Shown here: positions 8,049 through 17,363 of the stretch, piece by piece | How the letters are laid out: each line of letters begins with the position of its first letter | Numbering within the stretch: the stretch's first letter is position 1 | Assembly (NCBI GenBank): GCA_018064855.1 | Contig: JAGHUM010000001.1 | Span: forward strand, 58,521-122,520 | DNA length: 64,000 bases | Reading direction: 5' to 3' | From: Candidatus Physcocola equi | Lineage (GTDB): Bacteria; Bacteroidota; Bacteroidia; Bacteroidales; Paludibacteraceae | Translations under genes and position numbers: made by a program | Notes under the pieces: generated by a model | Told to the model about the DNA's origin: nothing | Database searches by the model: none | Seen by the model: the letters and a program-made list of their open reading frames with translations, nothing else

Positions 8049-10799
8049 ATGAAACATTTTTTGAAAGGCTTACTTCTAACAGCATTGTTTTTATCCCAGT
8101 CCTTGCTGGTCGTTGGTGCGGAAAAGTCCCGTGCCTTGTGGGCTTGTTTAACTGCAGATGGAAAGAATGTATTTGTGAGTTGGCGTATGCGCGCAACAGA
8201 TTCTCCATTGACTACGACATATAACTTATATGCGGATGGAAATCTGGTTAGTTCTTCCAAAGAAAAGACAAATGTGACGCTTTCTAATAGTTATAGTAAT
8301 TCAACATTCTCTTTGGAAGTGCTCGATAATGCCGGCAATAAAATTGACGAACAAGCGGGTGTGAAAGTTGATGCCTTCCCTTATCACCATATTAAACTGC
8401 AACATCCCGCAGATTATAAAATGACAACAACTGGTAATGTTGTTGTTTATGAACCGAATGACTGCTCTGCTTATGATATGGATGGTGATGGCGAACAGGA
8501 AATAATTGTAGCGTGGTTTGCGAATATTGGTGCAACTGCAGCTGCAACTGCTCCTCCAATTCTGGATTGCTACAAGCTTGATGGCTCTTTAATGTGGCGA
8601 ATCAATCTTGGCCCAAATATTCTAGGTGGTTGCCGTTTCTCTTTCCTTTGTTATGATTTTGATGGTGATGGCTATGGTGAAGTGATTACCAAAACGGCGC
8701 CAGGAACAAAAGATGCCACTGGCAGTTTTTTGAGTAAGGGTGTTGCTAATGGGGCTAATCATTACGCTTCTTCTATCAATGGCTCTGGTGTGATTACGGA
8801 TGGTGGTAAGGAATGGTTGTCTTGCTTTAGTGGCTTGAATGGAAAAGAACTGGCAACTATTGATTATTGGCCTTATTTTAATATTCAAAAAGACTGGGAC
8901 GACCGTAGTAATTCTACCGATGGATCAACCTACGGACACAGAGGAAACTGGTTGAAAGGCTGTGTGGCAACATTGCCTGTTAATGGCGTAGCCAAGCCAT
9001 GTGCGGTAACGAATCGTGGAATCTATACTTATGTGTATGCTGCTGCTTATACATGGGATGGTAAGAATCTTACTAATCTTTGGAGACATTCATCTGATCA
9101 AAGAGGTCAAGGCCTTTATGCTGAAGGCGCTCATAGCATCACTTGTGGAGATGTGGATGGAGACGGATATGATGAAGTAATTATTGGAGCATCTTGTTTG
9201 GACCATAATGGTAAGGTGCTTTGGAGAACAGGTTTTGGTCATGGTGATGCTACCCATTTGGGAGAGTTCGATCCAAGCAATCCTGGTTTGGAGTATTACA
9301 TGATTACCGAAGAAGGAACTGCAAAATATGATTGTGCCTTACTTGATGCAAAAACAGGTAAGGTATTATATGCTAAAAATCAATCTGGAGGTGATACCGG
9401 TAGAGGCTTGATTCTTGATTGTGATGATAAGTTTGACGGTGCTGAAATTATGGTGATTACAGACAATAATCTTTTGTCTTGCAAGGGTCAGGCGATTTCC
9501 GCATGGCACGTAGGGTCAACTAACAGTAGTTCCATCAATGGCCGAATTTTCTGGGATGGTGACCTTTTGGAAGAGTACACTGACCGTGGTCATGTAGATA
9601 AGTGGGATAGCAATGGTAAGTCATGGGGACGTTTATATACTTTTGGTTATAAAATCAACGTGAACGGAAAAATAGTGGAATGGGGTGCGAATACGAACAA
9701 TTCAACAAAATATAATCCTTGTCTTCAGGCAGATTTGATTGGAGACTGGCGTGAAGAGTCGATATTCTGGACAGCCCAAGATGGATCTTATTATATTACT
9801 ATATATTCTTCGACTTATCCGAGTGACTATAAGCTGCCTTGGTTGAGAGATGACCATGTTTATGATATGGCAGTTGCATGGCAGCATTGTGGTTACAATC
9901 AGCCTCCTCATTTGGGTTACAGCCCTGTGGAGTACTACAAGAATCTGCAGAATATGGGGCCAGCCACTATTGGTAGATGGGGATCGGGTGGTGCTCGCAA
10001 TCAAACAGTTGAGGTGGGTGCTTCAATGACTACAACGGTATATAATTTTACAAATTGTGCGAGTGTTAAAGTTGTAGGTACGCTACCTTCAGGTGTGACT
10101 GCCACTGTGGCAAACAACCAAATCAAGATTGGTGGTACACCGACTGAGTCTGGTGTTTTCCAGTATTCTTTGGAAACGGTTGGCGCTTTTGACGGTAACG
10201 ACTTCCAGGCGGTAGGTGGTACAATTACGGTTCCTTATACAGAACCAGCAGAATTGACAAAGCACGGAGAAGGTGCAAGCACGCAGGAAGTGATGCAAAA
10301 CAAGGCCATTGCAGAATTCTCTTACTCGTGGGAAAATGCAGCAGGTGTTACCGTTACAGGCTTGCCGGAGGGTATTGAGTTCACTATTGATGAATCTGCA
10401 AAAATGGTGTCTATCAGTGGTGTTGCCAAAGATGAACCTGGGGCTTATACGTTCACAGTAGAATCAATCGGCAACGATAAAGTCGCTTCAAAAAGTGGAA
10501 CTATTGTGATAATTCCAGATAACGAAACCGGGGTGAACAACGAGTCTTCTGCTTCCATTTTGGTGGCTCCAAATCCAATGAGTGAATTTACGCAGGTCGT
10601 TGTGCCTTCGCACTCGGGTGAGGAAGTGTTTTGGCAGTTGTCTGGCTTGTCTGGCTGCATATTCGGGCAGGGGAACATATTGTCGGCAGAAGATAATAAT
10701 ACTATAGAAATCCAAAGAAATGATCTTCCTGCAGGTATGTATATTCTGCACATTGTTGCAGGAAACGAACGCTTCAATGTGAAAATCGTGGTGAAATAA
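8049..10799 (+). CDS. Rhamnogalacturonan lyase, PL11 family, with T9SS sorting domain
   Basis: 916 residues from the ATG at 8049. An in-frame ATG at 8001 would put 16 residues before the signal peptide (MKHFLKGLLLTALFLSQSL, cut near VVGA), so I reject it. The mature N-terminus RALWACLTADGKNVFVSWRM and the later HHIKLQHPADY are typical of PL11. DMDGDGEQE, DFDGDGYGE and DVDGDGYDE loops fit the calcium-binding blades of the eight-bladed YesW/YesX propeller. PL11 enzymes cleave the rhamnose-galacturonate backbone of pectin rhamnogalacturonan I by beta-elimination. Catalytic residues about 25-640 are followed by two Ig-like putative-binding modules (to ~840) and a type-A T9SS tail beginning VAPNPMSEF. 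No SusC/SusD pair or other pectinase is next to it, so it is a stand-alone exported enzyme. Confidence 0.9.
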   Translation: MKHFLKGLLLTALFLSQSLLVVGAEKSRALWACLTADGKNVFVSWRMRATDSPLTTTYNLYADGNLVSSSKEKTNVTLSNSYSNSTFSLEVLDNAGNKIDEQAGVKVDAFPYHHIKLQHPADYKMTTTGNVVVYEPNDCSAYDMDGDGEQEIIVAWFANIGATAAATAPPILDCYKLDGSLMWRINLGPNILGGCRFSFLCYDFDGDGYGEVITKTAPGTKDATGSFLSKGVANGANHYASSINGSGVITDGGKEWLSCFSGLNGKELATIDYWPYFNIQKDWDDRSNSTDGSTYGHRGNWLKGCVATLPVNGVAKPCAVTNRGIYTYVYAAAYTWDGKNLTNLWRHSSDQRGQGLYAEGAHSITCGDVDGDGYDEVIIGASCLDHNGKVLWRTGFGHGDATHLGEFDPSNPGLEYYMITEEGTAKYDCALLDAKTGKVLYAKNQSGGDTGRGLILDCDDKFDGAEIMVITDNNLLSCKGQAISAWHVGSTNSSSINGRIFWDGDLLEEYTDRGHVDKWDSNGKSWGRLYTFGYKINVNGKIVEWGANTNNSTKYNPCLQADLIGDWREESIFWTAQDGSYYITIYSSTYPSDYKLPWLRDDHVYDMAVAWQHCGYNQPPHLGYSPVEYYKNLQNMGPATIGRWGSGGARNQTVEVGASMTTTVYNFTNCASVKVVGTLPSGVTATVANNQIKIGGTPTESGVFQYSLETVGAFDGNDFQAVGGTITVPYTEPAELTKHGEGASTQEVMQNKAIAEFSYSWENAAGVTVTGLPEGIEFTIDESAKMVSISGVAKDEPGAYTFTVESIGNDKVASKSGTIVIIPDNETGVNNESSASILVAPNPMSEFTQVVVPSHSGEEVFWQLSGLSGCIFGQGNILSAEDNNTIEIQRNDLPAGMYILHIVAGNERFNVKIVVK

Positions 10800-10821
10800 T
10801 CGAGCCATTTGGCGGATTTAC

Positions 10822-10852
10822 AAGGGAAGACATTAATTGTTTTCCCTTTTTT
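10822..10852 (+). terminator. Intrinsic terminator after the PL11 lyase gene
   Basis: AAGGGAA and TTCCCTT arms around a loop of about 14 bases are followed by a T run. The hairpin starts 22 bases after the stop. Confidence 0.7.
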
Positions 10853-10956
10853 GTATGCTTTTCTTTTGTTGAGAATTGTGCTCGAGCTTATGGTGAAAAC
10901 AATCGATTAACGGAAAGTATTGTTGGCAAACATTTTTATAAAAGTGACGAAATATT

Positions 10957-10964
10957 TATTTTTG
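10957..10964 (+). promoter_or_regulatory. -7 box TATTTTTG upstream of cysE
   Basis: TAnnTTTG match 26 bases before the first ATG of cysE. No convincing -33 TTTG is seen at the standard spacing. Confidence 0.45.
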
Positions 10965-10989
10965 CACAACAATACTATAAAGGCAGAAA

Positions 10990-11910
10990 ATGATGACCAC
11001 AAAAAACATTCTCGATGAACAGTTGATTTCAGTCGTTGATTCGCTTTCCGACTTCAATTCACTGAAAGATGTATTCCATTCAACCAACAATGGTCTTCCT
11101 TTTCCTTCAGGGAAGATATTAAGAGAAATTGTGGAGTGCTGCAGAGAATTGTTGTTTCCAGGTTATTTCGGGAATGCGTTTGTGGACAGAAACACCTTGA
11201 AATACCGAATGGGTGTTGGTGTGGAACGTTTGAATTCCCTTCTGTTTGACCAGATTTTAGCTGGGCTTTGTTTTGATGGGAAGTGCACAGAGGAAGAAGT
11301 TGAAAGCAAGAAAAAACTAGCCGGACAAATTGCCTCCGATTTCATCTTGATGTTGCCAAAAATGCGCTCAACATTGATAACGGATGTCATAGCGGCATTT
11401 AATGGAGACCCAGCGGCTAAAAACTATGGTGAAATCATCTTGTGCTATCCAACTATAAAGGCTGTGTCTAATTACCGTATTGCTCATGCTTTGCTTCAAT
11501 TGGGTGTGCCTCTCATTCCTCGTATGATTTCAGAATTGGCGCACTCGGAGACTGGTATTGACATCCACCCAGGAGCGACAATTGGTGATTATTTCGCAAT
11601 CGATCATGGTACAGGTGTGGTTATTGGTGAAACAGCCATTATCGGTAACCATGTGAAACTTTATCAGGGGGTTACCTTGGGCGCAAAGAGCTTTGAACTT
11701 GATGAAGAGGGTAATCCGGTAAAAGGAATCCCTCGTCACCCTATTGTGGAAGACAATGTCGTTATATACTGCAATGCAACAGTTCTTGGAAGAATTACGG
11801 TGGGCGAAGGGGCTGTTATAGGTGGAAACGTGTGGATTACCCACGATGTTCCAAAAGGAGAAATGGTTTACCAGAGTGCTGTGAAGCAGTCTTCAAAACC
11901 GACCATCTGA
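10990..11910 (+). CDS. cysE: Serine O-acetyltransferase
   Basis: 306 residues. It acetylates L-serine with acetyl-CoA, the first step of cysteine synthesis, in the cytoplasm. The N-terminal ~180 residues are the helical SAT domain. The rest is a left-handed beta-helix (hexapeptide repeats) with the SAT signature GIDIHPGATIGDYFAIDHG, then GVVIGETAIIGNHVKLYQG. The ~300-residue form with a long N-terminus is the usual Bacteroidales/EpsC-type enzyme. The first two codons are both ATG, so the start could be 10990 or 10993. birA follows after four bases, probably co-transcribed. Confidence 0.93.
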   Translation: MMTTKNILDEQLISVVDSLSDFNSLKDVFHSTNNGLPFPSGKILREIVECCRELLFPGYFGNAFVDRNTLKYRMGVGVERLNSLLFDQILAGLCFDGKCTEEEVESKKKLAGQIASDFILMLPKMRSTLITDVIAAFNGDPAAKNYGEIILCYPTIKAVSNYRIAHALLQLGVPLIPRMISELAHSETGIDIHPGATIGDYFAIDHGTGVVIGETAIIGNHVKLYQGVTLGAKSFELDEEGNPVKGIPRHPIVEDNVVIYCNATVLGRITVGEGAVIGGNVWITHDVPKGEMVYQSAVKQSSKPTI

Positions 11911-11914
11911 TATT

Positions 11915-12658
11915 ATGAGTGCTATTGTACACCTCAAAGAAGTGGATTCCACGAATGATGAGTTGCAACGTATGCTGCAGGCAAATCATGACGGTGTGGA
12001 AGAAGGCCTGTTTGTTTATGCGGATGTGCAAACAAAAGGACGTGGCCAAGGTGGTAGTAGCTGGGAAAGTGAATTGGGTAAAAACCTGACAGGAACGTTT
12101 GTCCTTTTCCCGGATTTTTTGCCTGCAGGTAAGCAATTCCTTATCACGCAGATAGGTGCATTGGCTGTTGCTGATTTTTTGTCCTTATATTGCAAACTGA
12201 CAGATATAACAGTAAAATGGCCAAATGATGTTTACTGGAAAGACAAAAAAATCAGTGGTACGTTGAATGAGGCATTGCTCATGGGACATTCCATAGATTA
12301 TGTGCTTTTGGGAATTGGCATCAATCTTAACCAAAAGGAGTTTTTGAGTGACGCACCAAATCCGGTATCCGTTTATCAAATCACCAGTCAGTTAGTTGAT
12401 ATACCCATTGCAGCGACCCAGTTGCAGCAATGTTTGCTCCGTCGCTATATGCAGCTAGCGAATGAAGACGTTGATCAAATTCGTAGTGATTATGATAATA
12501 GGCTATATCGTCGGGAGGGATACTATTGCTATGAGGATAAAAATGGCCTTTTTAGTGCAAAAATTGTTAAAGTGCACCCATCTGGAGAATTTGAATTGGA
12601 ATTGGAAAACGGCGAACGTAGAAAATACTTGTTTAAAGAAGTCTCATTTGTACTTTAA
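11915..12658 (+). CDS. birA: Biotin--[acetyl-CoA carboxylase] ligase, monofunctional
   Basis: 247 residues. It activates biotin with ATP and attaches it to the biotin carboxyl carrier protein. Motifs: VDSTNDELQ at the N-terminus, KGRGQGGSSWES (adenylate-binding loop; E. coli has GRGRRGRKW), KWPNDVYW, then LLGIGINLNQ. The N-terminal helix-turn-helix of the E. coli bifunctional repressor is absent, so it is an enzyme only. It starts four bases after cysE; the pairing looks like simple co-transcription rather than pathway coupling. Confidence 0.93.
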   Translation: MSAIVHLKEVDSTNDELQRMLQANHDGVEEGLFVYADVQTKGRGQGGSSWESELGKNLTGTFVLFPDFLPAGKQFLITQIGALAVADFLSLYCKLTDITVKWPNDVYWKDKKISGTLNEALLMGHSIDYVLLGIGINLNQKEFLSDAPNPVSVYQITSQLVDIPIAATQLQQCLLRRYMQLANEDVDQIRSDYDNRLYRREGYYCYEDKNGLFSAKIVKVHPSGEFELELENGERRKYLFKEVSFVL

Positions 12659-12991
12659 GTGACAATTTGCTATTTGTTTTGCTTGAAATTCATATTTTGC
12701 TTTCATTTTGTCATTTTGACTAAATTCTCTTTATGCGGGACTGTATTTTGTGGTGTTTCAAATTGAAAGTGAGGATGGGTTATTTTTGATGTGGTTTTAA
12801 GGAAATTTGCTTAAAATGCTTACATTTTTTATTTGGCTTGTTTTTTTAACAATTCGTAATGCATATATGGTCTGTTTTTTTAACGTAATGGTAGTAATTT
12901 TGCGTCGTGAACAAATGACAACATATCGGCCGAATTGCTGACATTTTGCACCAAATAGAACATTGAATATATAATTAAACAAATTTGCATT
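12659..12991. other. A+T-rich intergenic region, promoter only
   Basis: 333 bases between birA and the porin-like gene. No reading frame of merit and no strong hairpin terminator were seen. Apart from the promoter box at 12895-12902 I can assign nothing. Confidence 0.5.
12895..12902 (+). promoter_or_regulatory. -7 box TAATTTTG upstream of the nitrogen module
   Basis: TAnnTTTG match 90 bases before the porin-like gene, leaving a leader of about 83 bases. It is probably the promoter for porin, P-II and amtB together, since no terminator is seen between these genes. Confidence 0.5.
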
Positions 12992-13717
12992 ATGAAGAAG
13001 TTGTTTACTACCATTTTGGCTATTGCCGCTGGAATAGCAGCGATGCCAGTATTTGCTCAGGATGAAATCGAAACTTCTGAAAAGAAATTAGAAGTTAGTG
13101 CCAGTGCGGATCTCGTTTCTACTTACATCTGGCGTGGACAAAAAGTCACCAGTGCTAGTTTCCAGCCTTCGCTTGGCTTGAGTTATGCTGGATTCAGTTT
13201 GGGTGCTTGGGGATCGACAGATTTTGATCACGCAATTAATGAATTTGACTTGGCTGCTTCTTATTCAATTTCTGGTTTCACCATCGGTTTGACTGATTAC
13301 TTTGGTCCATATTCAGTAGAAGAAAATGGAAGATTCTCAAAATTTGGAACTTATGATAACCACATTTTGGAATTGAATGCTGGATTTGATTTCGGGGAGG
13401 TTTGCGACAAGTTTGCATTGACCGTTTCAGCCAACGTCAACCTGCTCAACGATAAGGATGAGAAAGACGATGAACGTTATTCAACTTATATTGAGTTGGG
13501 GTATCCAGTTAAAGTGGGTGATGTTGCTGTTGATTTCGCTTTGGGTATGACACCTTCAGAAGGTATGTATTCAGAAGGTTTGAACATTGTGAATATTTCG
13601 ATTAAAGGTAGCAAGGAATTAGAATTGTCTCCAAAATGGAAACTCCCAGTGTTCACACAAGCCATTCTTAACCCAAATACCGAACAGGCTTATCTCGTGT
13701 TTGGCATGACATTCTAA
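12992..13717 (+). CDS. TorF-family putative outer-membrane porin
   Basis: 241 residues with signal peptide MKKLFTTILAIAAGIAAMP ending VFAQ. The mature part begins VSASADLVSTYIWRGQKVT, the pattern of the TorF/Gcw_chp family ('Y-x-W-R-G' near the N-terminus), alternates hydrophobic residues as in transmembrane strands, and ends in the aromatic YLVFGMTF typical of outer-membrane barrels. Together with the P-II and ammonium-transporter genes that follow within 80 bases this suggests uptake of a nitrogen compound across the outer membrane. The substrate is not visible in the sequence. Confidence 0.75.
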   Translation: MKKLFTTILAIAAGIAAMPVFAQDEIETSEKKLEVSASADLVSTYIWRGQKVTSASFQPSLGLSYAGFSLGAWGSTDFDHAINEFDLAASYSISGFTIGLTDYFGPYSVEENGRFSKFGTYDNHILELNAGFDFGEVCDKFALTVSANVNLLNDKDEKDDERYSTYIELGYPVKVGDVAVDFALGMTPSEGMYSEGLNIVNISIKGSKELELSPKWKLPVFTQAILNPNTEQAYLVFGMTF

Positions 13718-13794
13718 TATTCTAATAAGTTAAGGCTGAAAATATCTTAGCAGTATTAGATCAAATATTTGTTTCATTCTTAAAACTCAGGCAT

Positions 13795-14145
13795 ATGAAA
13801 AAAATTGAAGCAATCATCAGAAAAACCAAGTTTGAAGATGTTCGCGACGCTTTGCTCGAAGCTGACATCGAATGGTTCTCCTTCTACGATGTCAGAGGTA
13901 TGGGTAAGTCCCTTGAAAGCCGTGTTTATCGTGGTGTGGTTTATGATACCAGTATTATTGAACGTGTATTGATTTCCATTGTTGTTCGTGATATAAATGT
14001 TGAAAAGACAGTCCAGGCTGTGTTGAAATCAGCAAAAACCGGTGATGTGGGTGACGGAAGAATATGGGTGATTCCGGTGGAAGACGCTTACCGCATCCGT
14101 ACGGGAGACCGAGGTGATGAGTCGCTTTACGACGCTAATAAATGA
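13795..14145 (+). CDS. glnK: P-II family nitrogen regulator
   Basis: 116 residues. This is a trimeric sensor of ATP/ADP and 2-oxoglutarate that plugs the ammonium channel. Recognisable parts: MKKIEAIIRKTKFEDVRDAL, the T-loop Tyr in VYRGVVYD, TGDVGDGRIWV (B-loop) and YRIRTGDRG (C-loop). Compared with E. coli GlnB/GlnK the T-loop is one residue shorter (GMGKSLESRVYRG) and the conserved Gln39, which helps bind Mg-ATP and 2-oxoglutarate, is replaced by Ser. This looks like a lineage feature of Bacteroidota P-II proteins rather than damage. The location just before amtB supports the GlnK role. Confidence 0.92.
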   Translation: MKKIEAIIRKTKFEDVRDALLEADIEWFSFYDVRGMGKSLESRVYRGVVYDTSIIERVLISIVVRDINVEKTVQAVLKSAKTGDVGDGRIWVIPVEDAYRIRTGDRGDESLYDANK

Positions 14146-14220
14146 TAGAATCTCTCTCCAACATTGAACATTGAAAGAACATTTATTGAACATTTGAATA
14201 TCATCTAAAAGAATAAAGTT

Positions 14221-15576
14221 ATGGATACTATACGCAAATATATTCCCAGCAAACGTTGGCTTGTTGCCATCTCGATGCTGATGATGGCTGGAGGGTCGGC
14301 TGTTGCCGACACCGTGAGTGCTGATGAAGTCGCTGTTTCTCTTGATACTGTGTGGATGCTGCTTGCTGCCATGCTCGTTTTCTGGATGCAGCCAGGTTTC
14401 GCTCTTTGTGAAGCGGGATTCACTCGTAGAAAGAACGCTGCAAACATTTTGTTTAAAAACTTTGTCGATTTCTCTCTCGGTTCTATCCTCTTTTGGTTTA
14501 TTGGCTTCGGTTTTATGTTTGGTAACGGCGGTGAAGGTTTCATTGGCGTACCCAACTGGGGTGACCTCTCATTTTACGACAATGGTCTTCCTATTGAGGG
14601 CTTCTTGATGTTCCAAACGGTGTTCTGTGCCACTTCTGCCACTATCGTTTCTGGTGCTATGGCTGAAAGAACCAAGTTTAGCATGTATATTATCTGCTCT
14701 ATTGTAATCTCGTTGATTATTTATCCAATCTCAGGCCACTGGACATGGGGTGGTGGTTGGCTTTGCAACGAAGATCCTACAGGTTTCATGATGAGCACAT
14801 TTGGTGCAAGTTTCCACGATTTCGCTGGCAGTGCGATTGTGCACTCTGTAGGTGGTGTGCTTGCGTTTATTGGAGCTATTGTACTTGGACCTCGTGTTGG
14901 CAAATACAGTGCGGATGGGAAGAGTAAGGCTATTCCTGGACACAACCTTCCAATGGCCGCTCTCGGTGTGTTCATTCTTTGGCTTGGTTGGTTTGGATTC
15001 AACCCAGGTTCACAGCTTGCAGCATCAGGTGAAGTGAACAGATTGGCTATATCCCACGTACTTCTTACTACCAACTTGGCAGCTGTGGGTGGTGCAACGG
15101 CAGTAATGTTCCTCACTTGGTTTAAGTATAAAAAACCATCTTTGTCTTTGACACTCAACGGTGTGTTGGCTGGTTTGGTAGGTATTACAGCAGGTTGTGA
15201 CATCGTTTCTCCTGCCGGTGCTCTTGCTATTGGTCTTATCAGTGGTGTCGCTCTTGTGTATGGTGTTGAATTCATTGATACTAAACTTCATATTGACGAC
15301 CCAGTTGGTGCAAGCTCGGTACATGGTATCTGTGGTATCCTTGGTACAATCCTTACAGGTTTGTTCGCTACCGAATCGGGATTGCTTTACGGCCATGGCG
15401 CAGGATTCCTTGCGGCTCAGACCTTTGGGGTGCTCGTAATCGATGCATGGGCAGCAATTACTGGTGTCATCCTGTTCATGATCATCAAGAAAACTCATGG
15501 TATTCGTGTCAACAAGAGAATTGAAGAAGAAGGCTTGGATATTTACGAACATGGAGAAAGCGCTTATAGCGCATAA
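14221..15576 (+). CDS. amtB: Ammonium transporter
   Basis: 451 residues with an N-terminal signal-like segment and about 11 membrane helices. Landmarks: FWMQPGFALCEAGFTRRKN, the CATSATIVSGAMAERTK segment with the periplasmic gate region, GHWTWGGGWL, and the twin-histidine pore residues in VHSVGGVLAF and SSVHGICGIL. It conducts ammonium/ammonia into the cell and is blocked by the P-II protein encoded 75 bases upstream. The length is normal. Two hairpin terminators follow. Confidence 0.95.
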   Translation: MDTIRKYIPSKRWLVAISMLMMAGGSAVADTVSADEVAVSLDTVWMLLAAMLVFWMQPGFALCEAGFTRRKNAANILFKNFVDFSLGSILFWFIGFGFMFGNGGEGFIGVPNWGDLSFYDNGLPIEGFLMFQTVFCATSATIVSGAMAERTKFSMYIICSIVISLIIYPISGHWTWGGGWLCNEDPTGFMMSTFGASFHDFAGSAIVHSVGGVLAFIGAIVLGPRVGKYSADGKSKAIPGHNLPMAALGVFILWLGWFGFNPGSQLAASGEVNRLAISHVLLTTNLAAVGGATAVMFLTWFKYKKPSLSLTLNGVLAGLVGITAGCDIVSPAGALAIGLISGVALVYGVEFIDTKLHIDDPVGASSVHGICGILGTILTGLFATESGLLYGHGAGFLAAQTFGVLVIDAWAAITGVILFMIIKKTHGIRVNKRIEEEGLDIYEHGESAYSA

Positions 15577-15620
15577 TCAAAGCCGGATGATTTGACTTTC
15601 TGCATTCATCAATTATATTT

Positions 15621-15662
15621 GAAGCGTTTGTTTTTTCAGTAACACAAGCGCTTCTTTTTTTA
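15621..15662 (+). terminator. Intrinsic terminator after amtB (first of two)
   Basis: GAAGCGTTTGT pairs with ACAAGCGCTTC (one G-T wobble), followed by a run of T. Confidence 0.88.
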
Positions 15663-15710
15663 AAGAATCTCAATTTTCTCAGTCGAGAAAGTTGGGATTC
15701 TTTTTTTTAA
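15662..15710 (+). terminator. Second, tandem terminator after amtB
   Basis: AAAGAATCTCAATTTTCTC and GAGAAAGTTGGGATTCTTT pair almost fully around AGTC and are followed by eight T. It abuts the previous terminator, making a double stop ahead of the C10 protease gene. Confidence 0.85.
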
Positions 15711-15744
15711 TTAAAAGATAAAATAGATGCTCGTAGATTTGTTG

Positions 15745-15752
15745 TATATTTG
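15745..15752 (+). promoter_or_regulatory. -7 box TATATTTG upstream of the C10 protease gene
   Basis: Exact TAnnTTTG match 35 bases before the chosen ATG at 15787. It supports that start over the in-frame ATG at 15727, which lies upstream of the box. Confidence 0.55.
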
Positions 15753-15786
15753 TCGTTCAAGTTGTTTTCTCACTTTAAAATTATAC

Positions 15787-17232
15787 ATGAACATACATCA
15801 TTTGCGAAATACAATCTGCTTGCTTTGGCTGATTTCTGGAGCTTTTTTCTCTATGAAATCGATGGCTGCCAGTCTTGTAGATACCATATCCGCAAAATTA
15901 GTTGCTTATAATTTTTTGAGGTCTAAAATTCCTGATCGCCTTACTGATGTTGATAAATTGATCTTGACTCCATCTTCAAATCAGAATATGTATGTATTTA
16001 ATGCTGTAGGTGGTGGTTTTGTTATTTTGTCTGCTTACGAAGGTGTTCCCCCTGTTTTAGGCTATTCTACAGAAGGCTATTTCGACGAGAATTCTTTGCC
16101 TGGTAATGCAAATGATTGGTTTCATGGATATGACTCCACTTTGGCAAAAGCAAAAGAACTCGAACTGAAGAATGAAAATGCTGAAAATCATTGGAAACAA
16201 TTGAAAAATGGCAGCACAAGAGGTGTAAAGTCAGCGGATATTATTGTTAATCCTCTTGTTTCTGCTACTTGGAATCAAAGCAAAGAATATAGCTATTATT
16301 GTCCAAGCAATTCCGAATTGGGAACTGCGATGTCTGGTTGTGTGCCGGTTGCCATGGCCGAAATCATGCATTATTGGAAATACCCTGCTAAAGGCTTGAA
16401 ATCTGTGAGTTACACAGACAAGAATTACGGATATTTGTCGCTAGACTTGAAAAAAGTTGACTTTGACTATTCTCAAATGCCCGTCAAACTCGACGGTAAC
16501 AGCACCGATGCCGAGATTAAGTCGGTAGCAATGCTTATATATGCTTGTGCTGTTTCCATCAATGCAGAGTTTGGACCTTCCAAAATCGGAACGGGAGGCT
16601 ATTTGGTTTCTACAAACGATAACCCTAATGCTTCGGCAGAATATGCTTTCGTCAATTATTTTGGCTATAACCGTAACATTAAAAGAACGGCAAGAAAAGA
16701 AGCAACTGCAACCAATTGGGACCAGTTGATGAAGAATGAACTTGATAATGGTCGGCCGATGATAATGGGTGGGGCTGATGCTGAACTATCTGGCGGCCAT
16801 GCGTTTGTTGTGGATGGCTATGATTCAGATGGATATTTCCACATCAATTGGGGCTGGAATGGTAATCTTAATGGATATTTTCTCACAGACAGTCTTATTC
16901 CTTATGAAAAATATGATTTTTGCTACAATCAGATACTTCTCTATGGAATAAAGCCGCCTCAGGGATATCAAACAGCAGATGAACTTTTAGAGACGGAAGA
17001 TCTTTATATCGTGTCATCGGTCAATGGGAGTATAAACGTTTCGACTCCAGACGCGGAAACACCATTCTCTGGCTCACTTTATAGTTTGACCGGAGCAAAA
17101 ATGCGTGTGGCAGTTTCAGAACGAGGAAAAATGAAAATGGACACGTCAGAATTGCCTTCTGGCACCTATCTTTTGCATCTGCAAAAACAAGGAATTGTGG
17201 TGCGGCGAAAAGTTGTTGTAGGAAATTGGTGA
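15787..17232 (+). CDS. Secreted C10-family cysteine protease (streptopain/interpain type)
   Basis: 481 residues from the ATG at 15787. The longer frame from 15727 would start before the promoter box and adds 20 non-signal residues. The signal peptide ends near SMAAS. A Spi-type pro-domain (residues ~25-150) with VFNAVGGGFVILSA is followed by the catalytic domain: nucleophile Cys in AMSGCVPVAMAEIMHYW and the active-site His in LSGGHAFVVDGYD, then FHINWGWNG. The last ~65 residues (LYSLTGAKMRV...LPSGTYLLHL) resemble a type-A T9SS sorting domain. The family includes SpeB and Prevotella interpain A, activated by removing the pro-domain. I infer extracellular proteolysis. Confidence 0.92.
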   Translation: MNIHHLRNTICLLWLISGAFFSMKSMAASLVDTISAKLVAYNFLRSKIPDRLTDVDKLILTPSSNQNMYVFNAVGGGFVILSAYEGVPPVLGYSTEGYFDENSLPGNANDWFHGYDSTLAKAKELELKNENAENHWKQLKNGSTRGVKSADIIVNPLVSATWNQSKEYSYYCPSNSELGTAMSGCVPVAMAEIMHYWKYPAKGLKSVSYTDKNYGYLSLDLKKVDFDYSQMPVKLDGNSTDAEIKSVAMLIYACAVSINAEFGPSKIGTGGYLVSTNDNPNASAEYAFVNYFGYNRNIKRTARKEATATNWDQLMKNELDNGRPMIMGGADAELSGGHAFVVDGYDSDGYFHINWGWNGNLNGYFLTDSLIPYEKYDFCYNQILLYGIKPPQGYQTADELLETEDLYIVSSVNGSINVSTPDAETPFSGSLYSLTGAKMRVAVSERGKMKMDTSELPSGTYLLHLQKQGIVVRRKVVVGNW

Positions 17233-17260
17233 AAATCTTTTTTTCCCCGTTTTTTATTGT

Positions 17261-17268
17261 TAAATTTG
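17261..17268 (+). promoter_or_regulatory. -7 box TAAATTTG upstream of mdh
   Basis: TAnnTTTG match 96 bases before the mdh ATG. The -33 region is only T-rich, so confidence is moderate. Confidence 0.45.
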
Positions 17269-17363
17269 CCAGACAAACGATGAAAACAAGATGTGTTTTT
17301 CATTGCAAGACAATGGACAATATTCATTATTGATAATTATCAAACAAATATAAAAAGTATATC

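Noticed and set aside
14721..15275. 184-codon frame on the minus strand opposite amtB
   Set aside because: It lies fully inside amtB, is Pro/Ala/Thr-rich without motifs, and amtB is certain.
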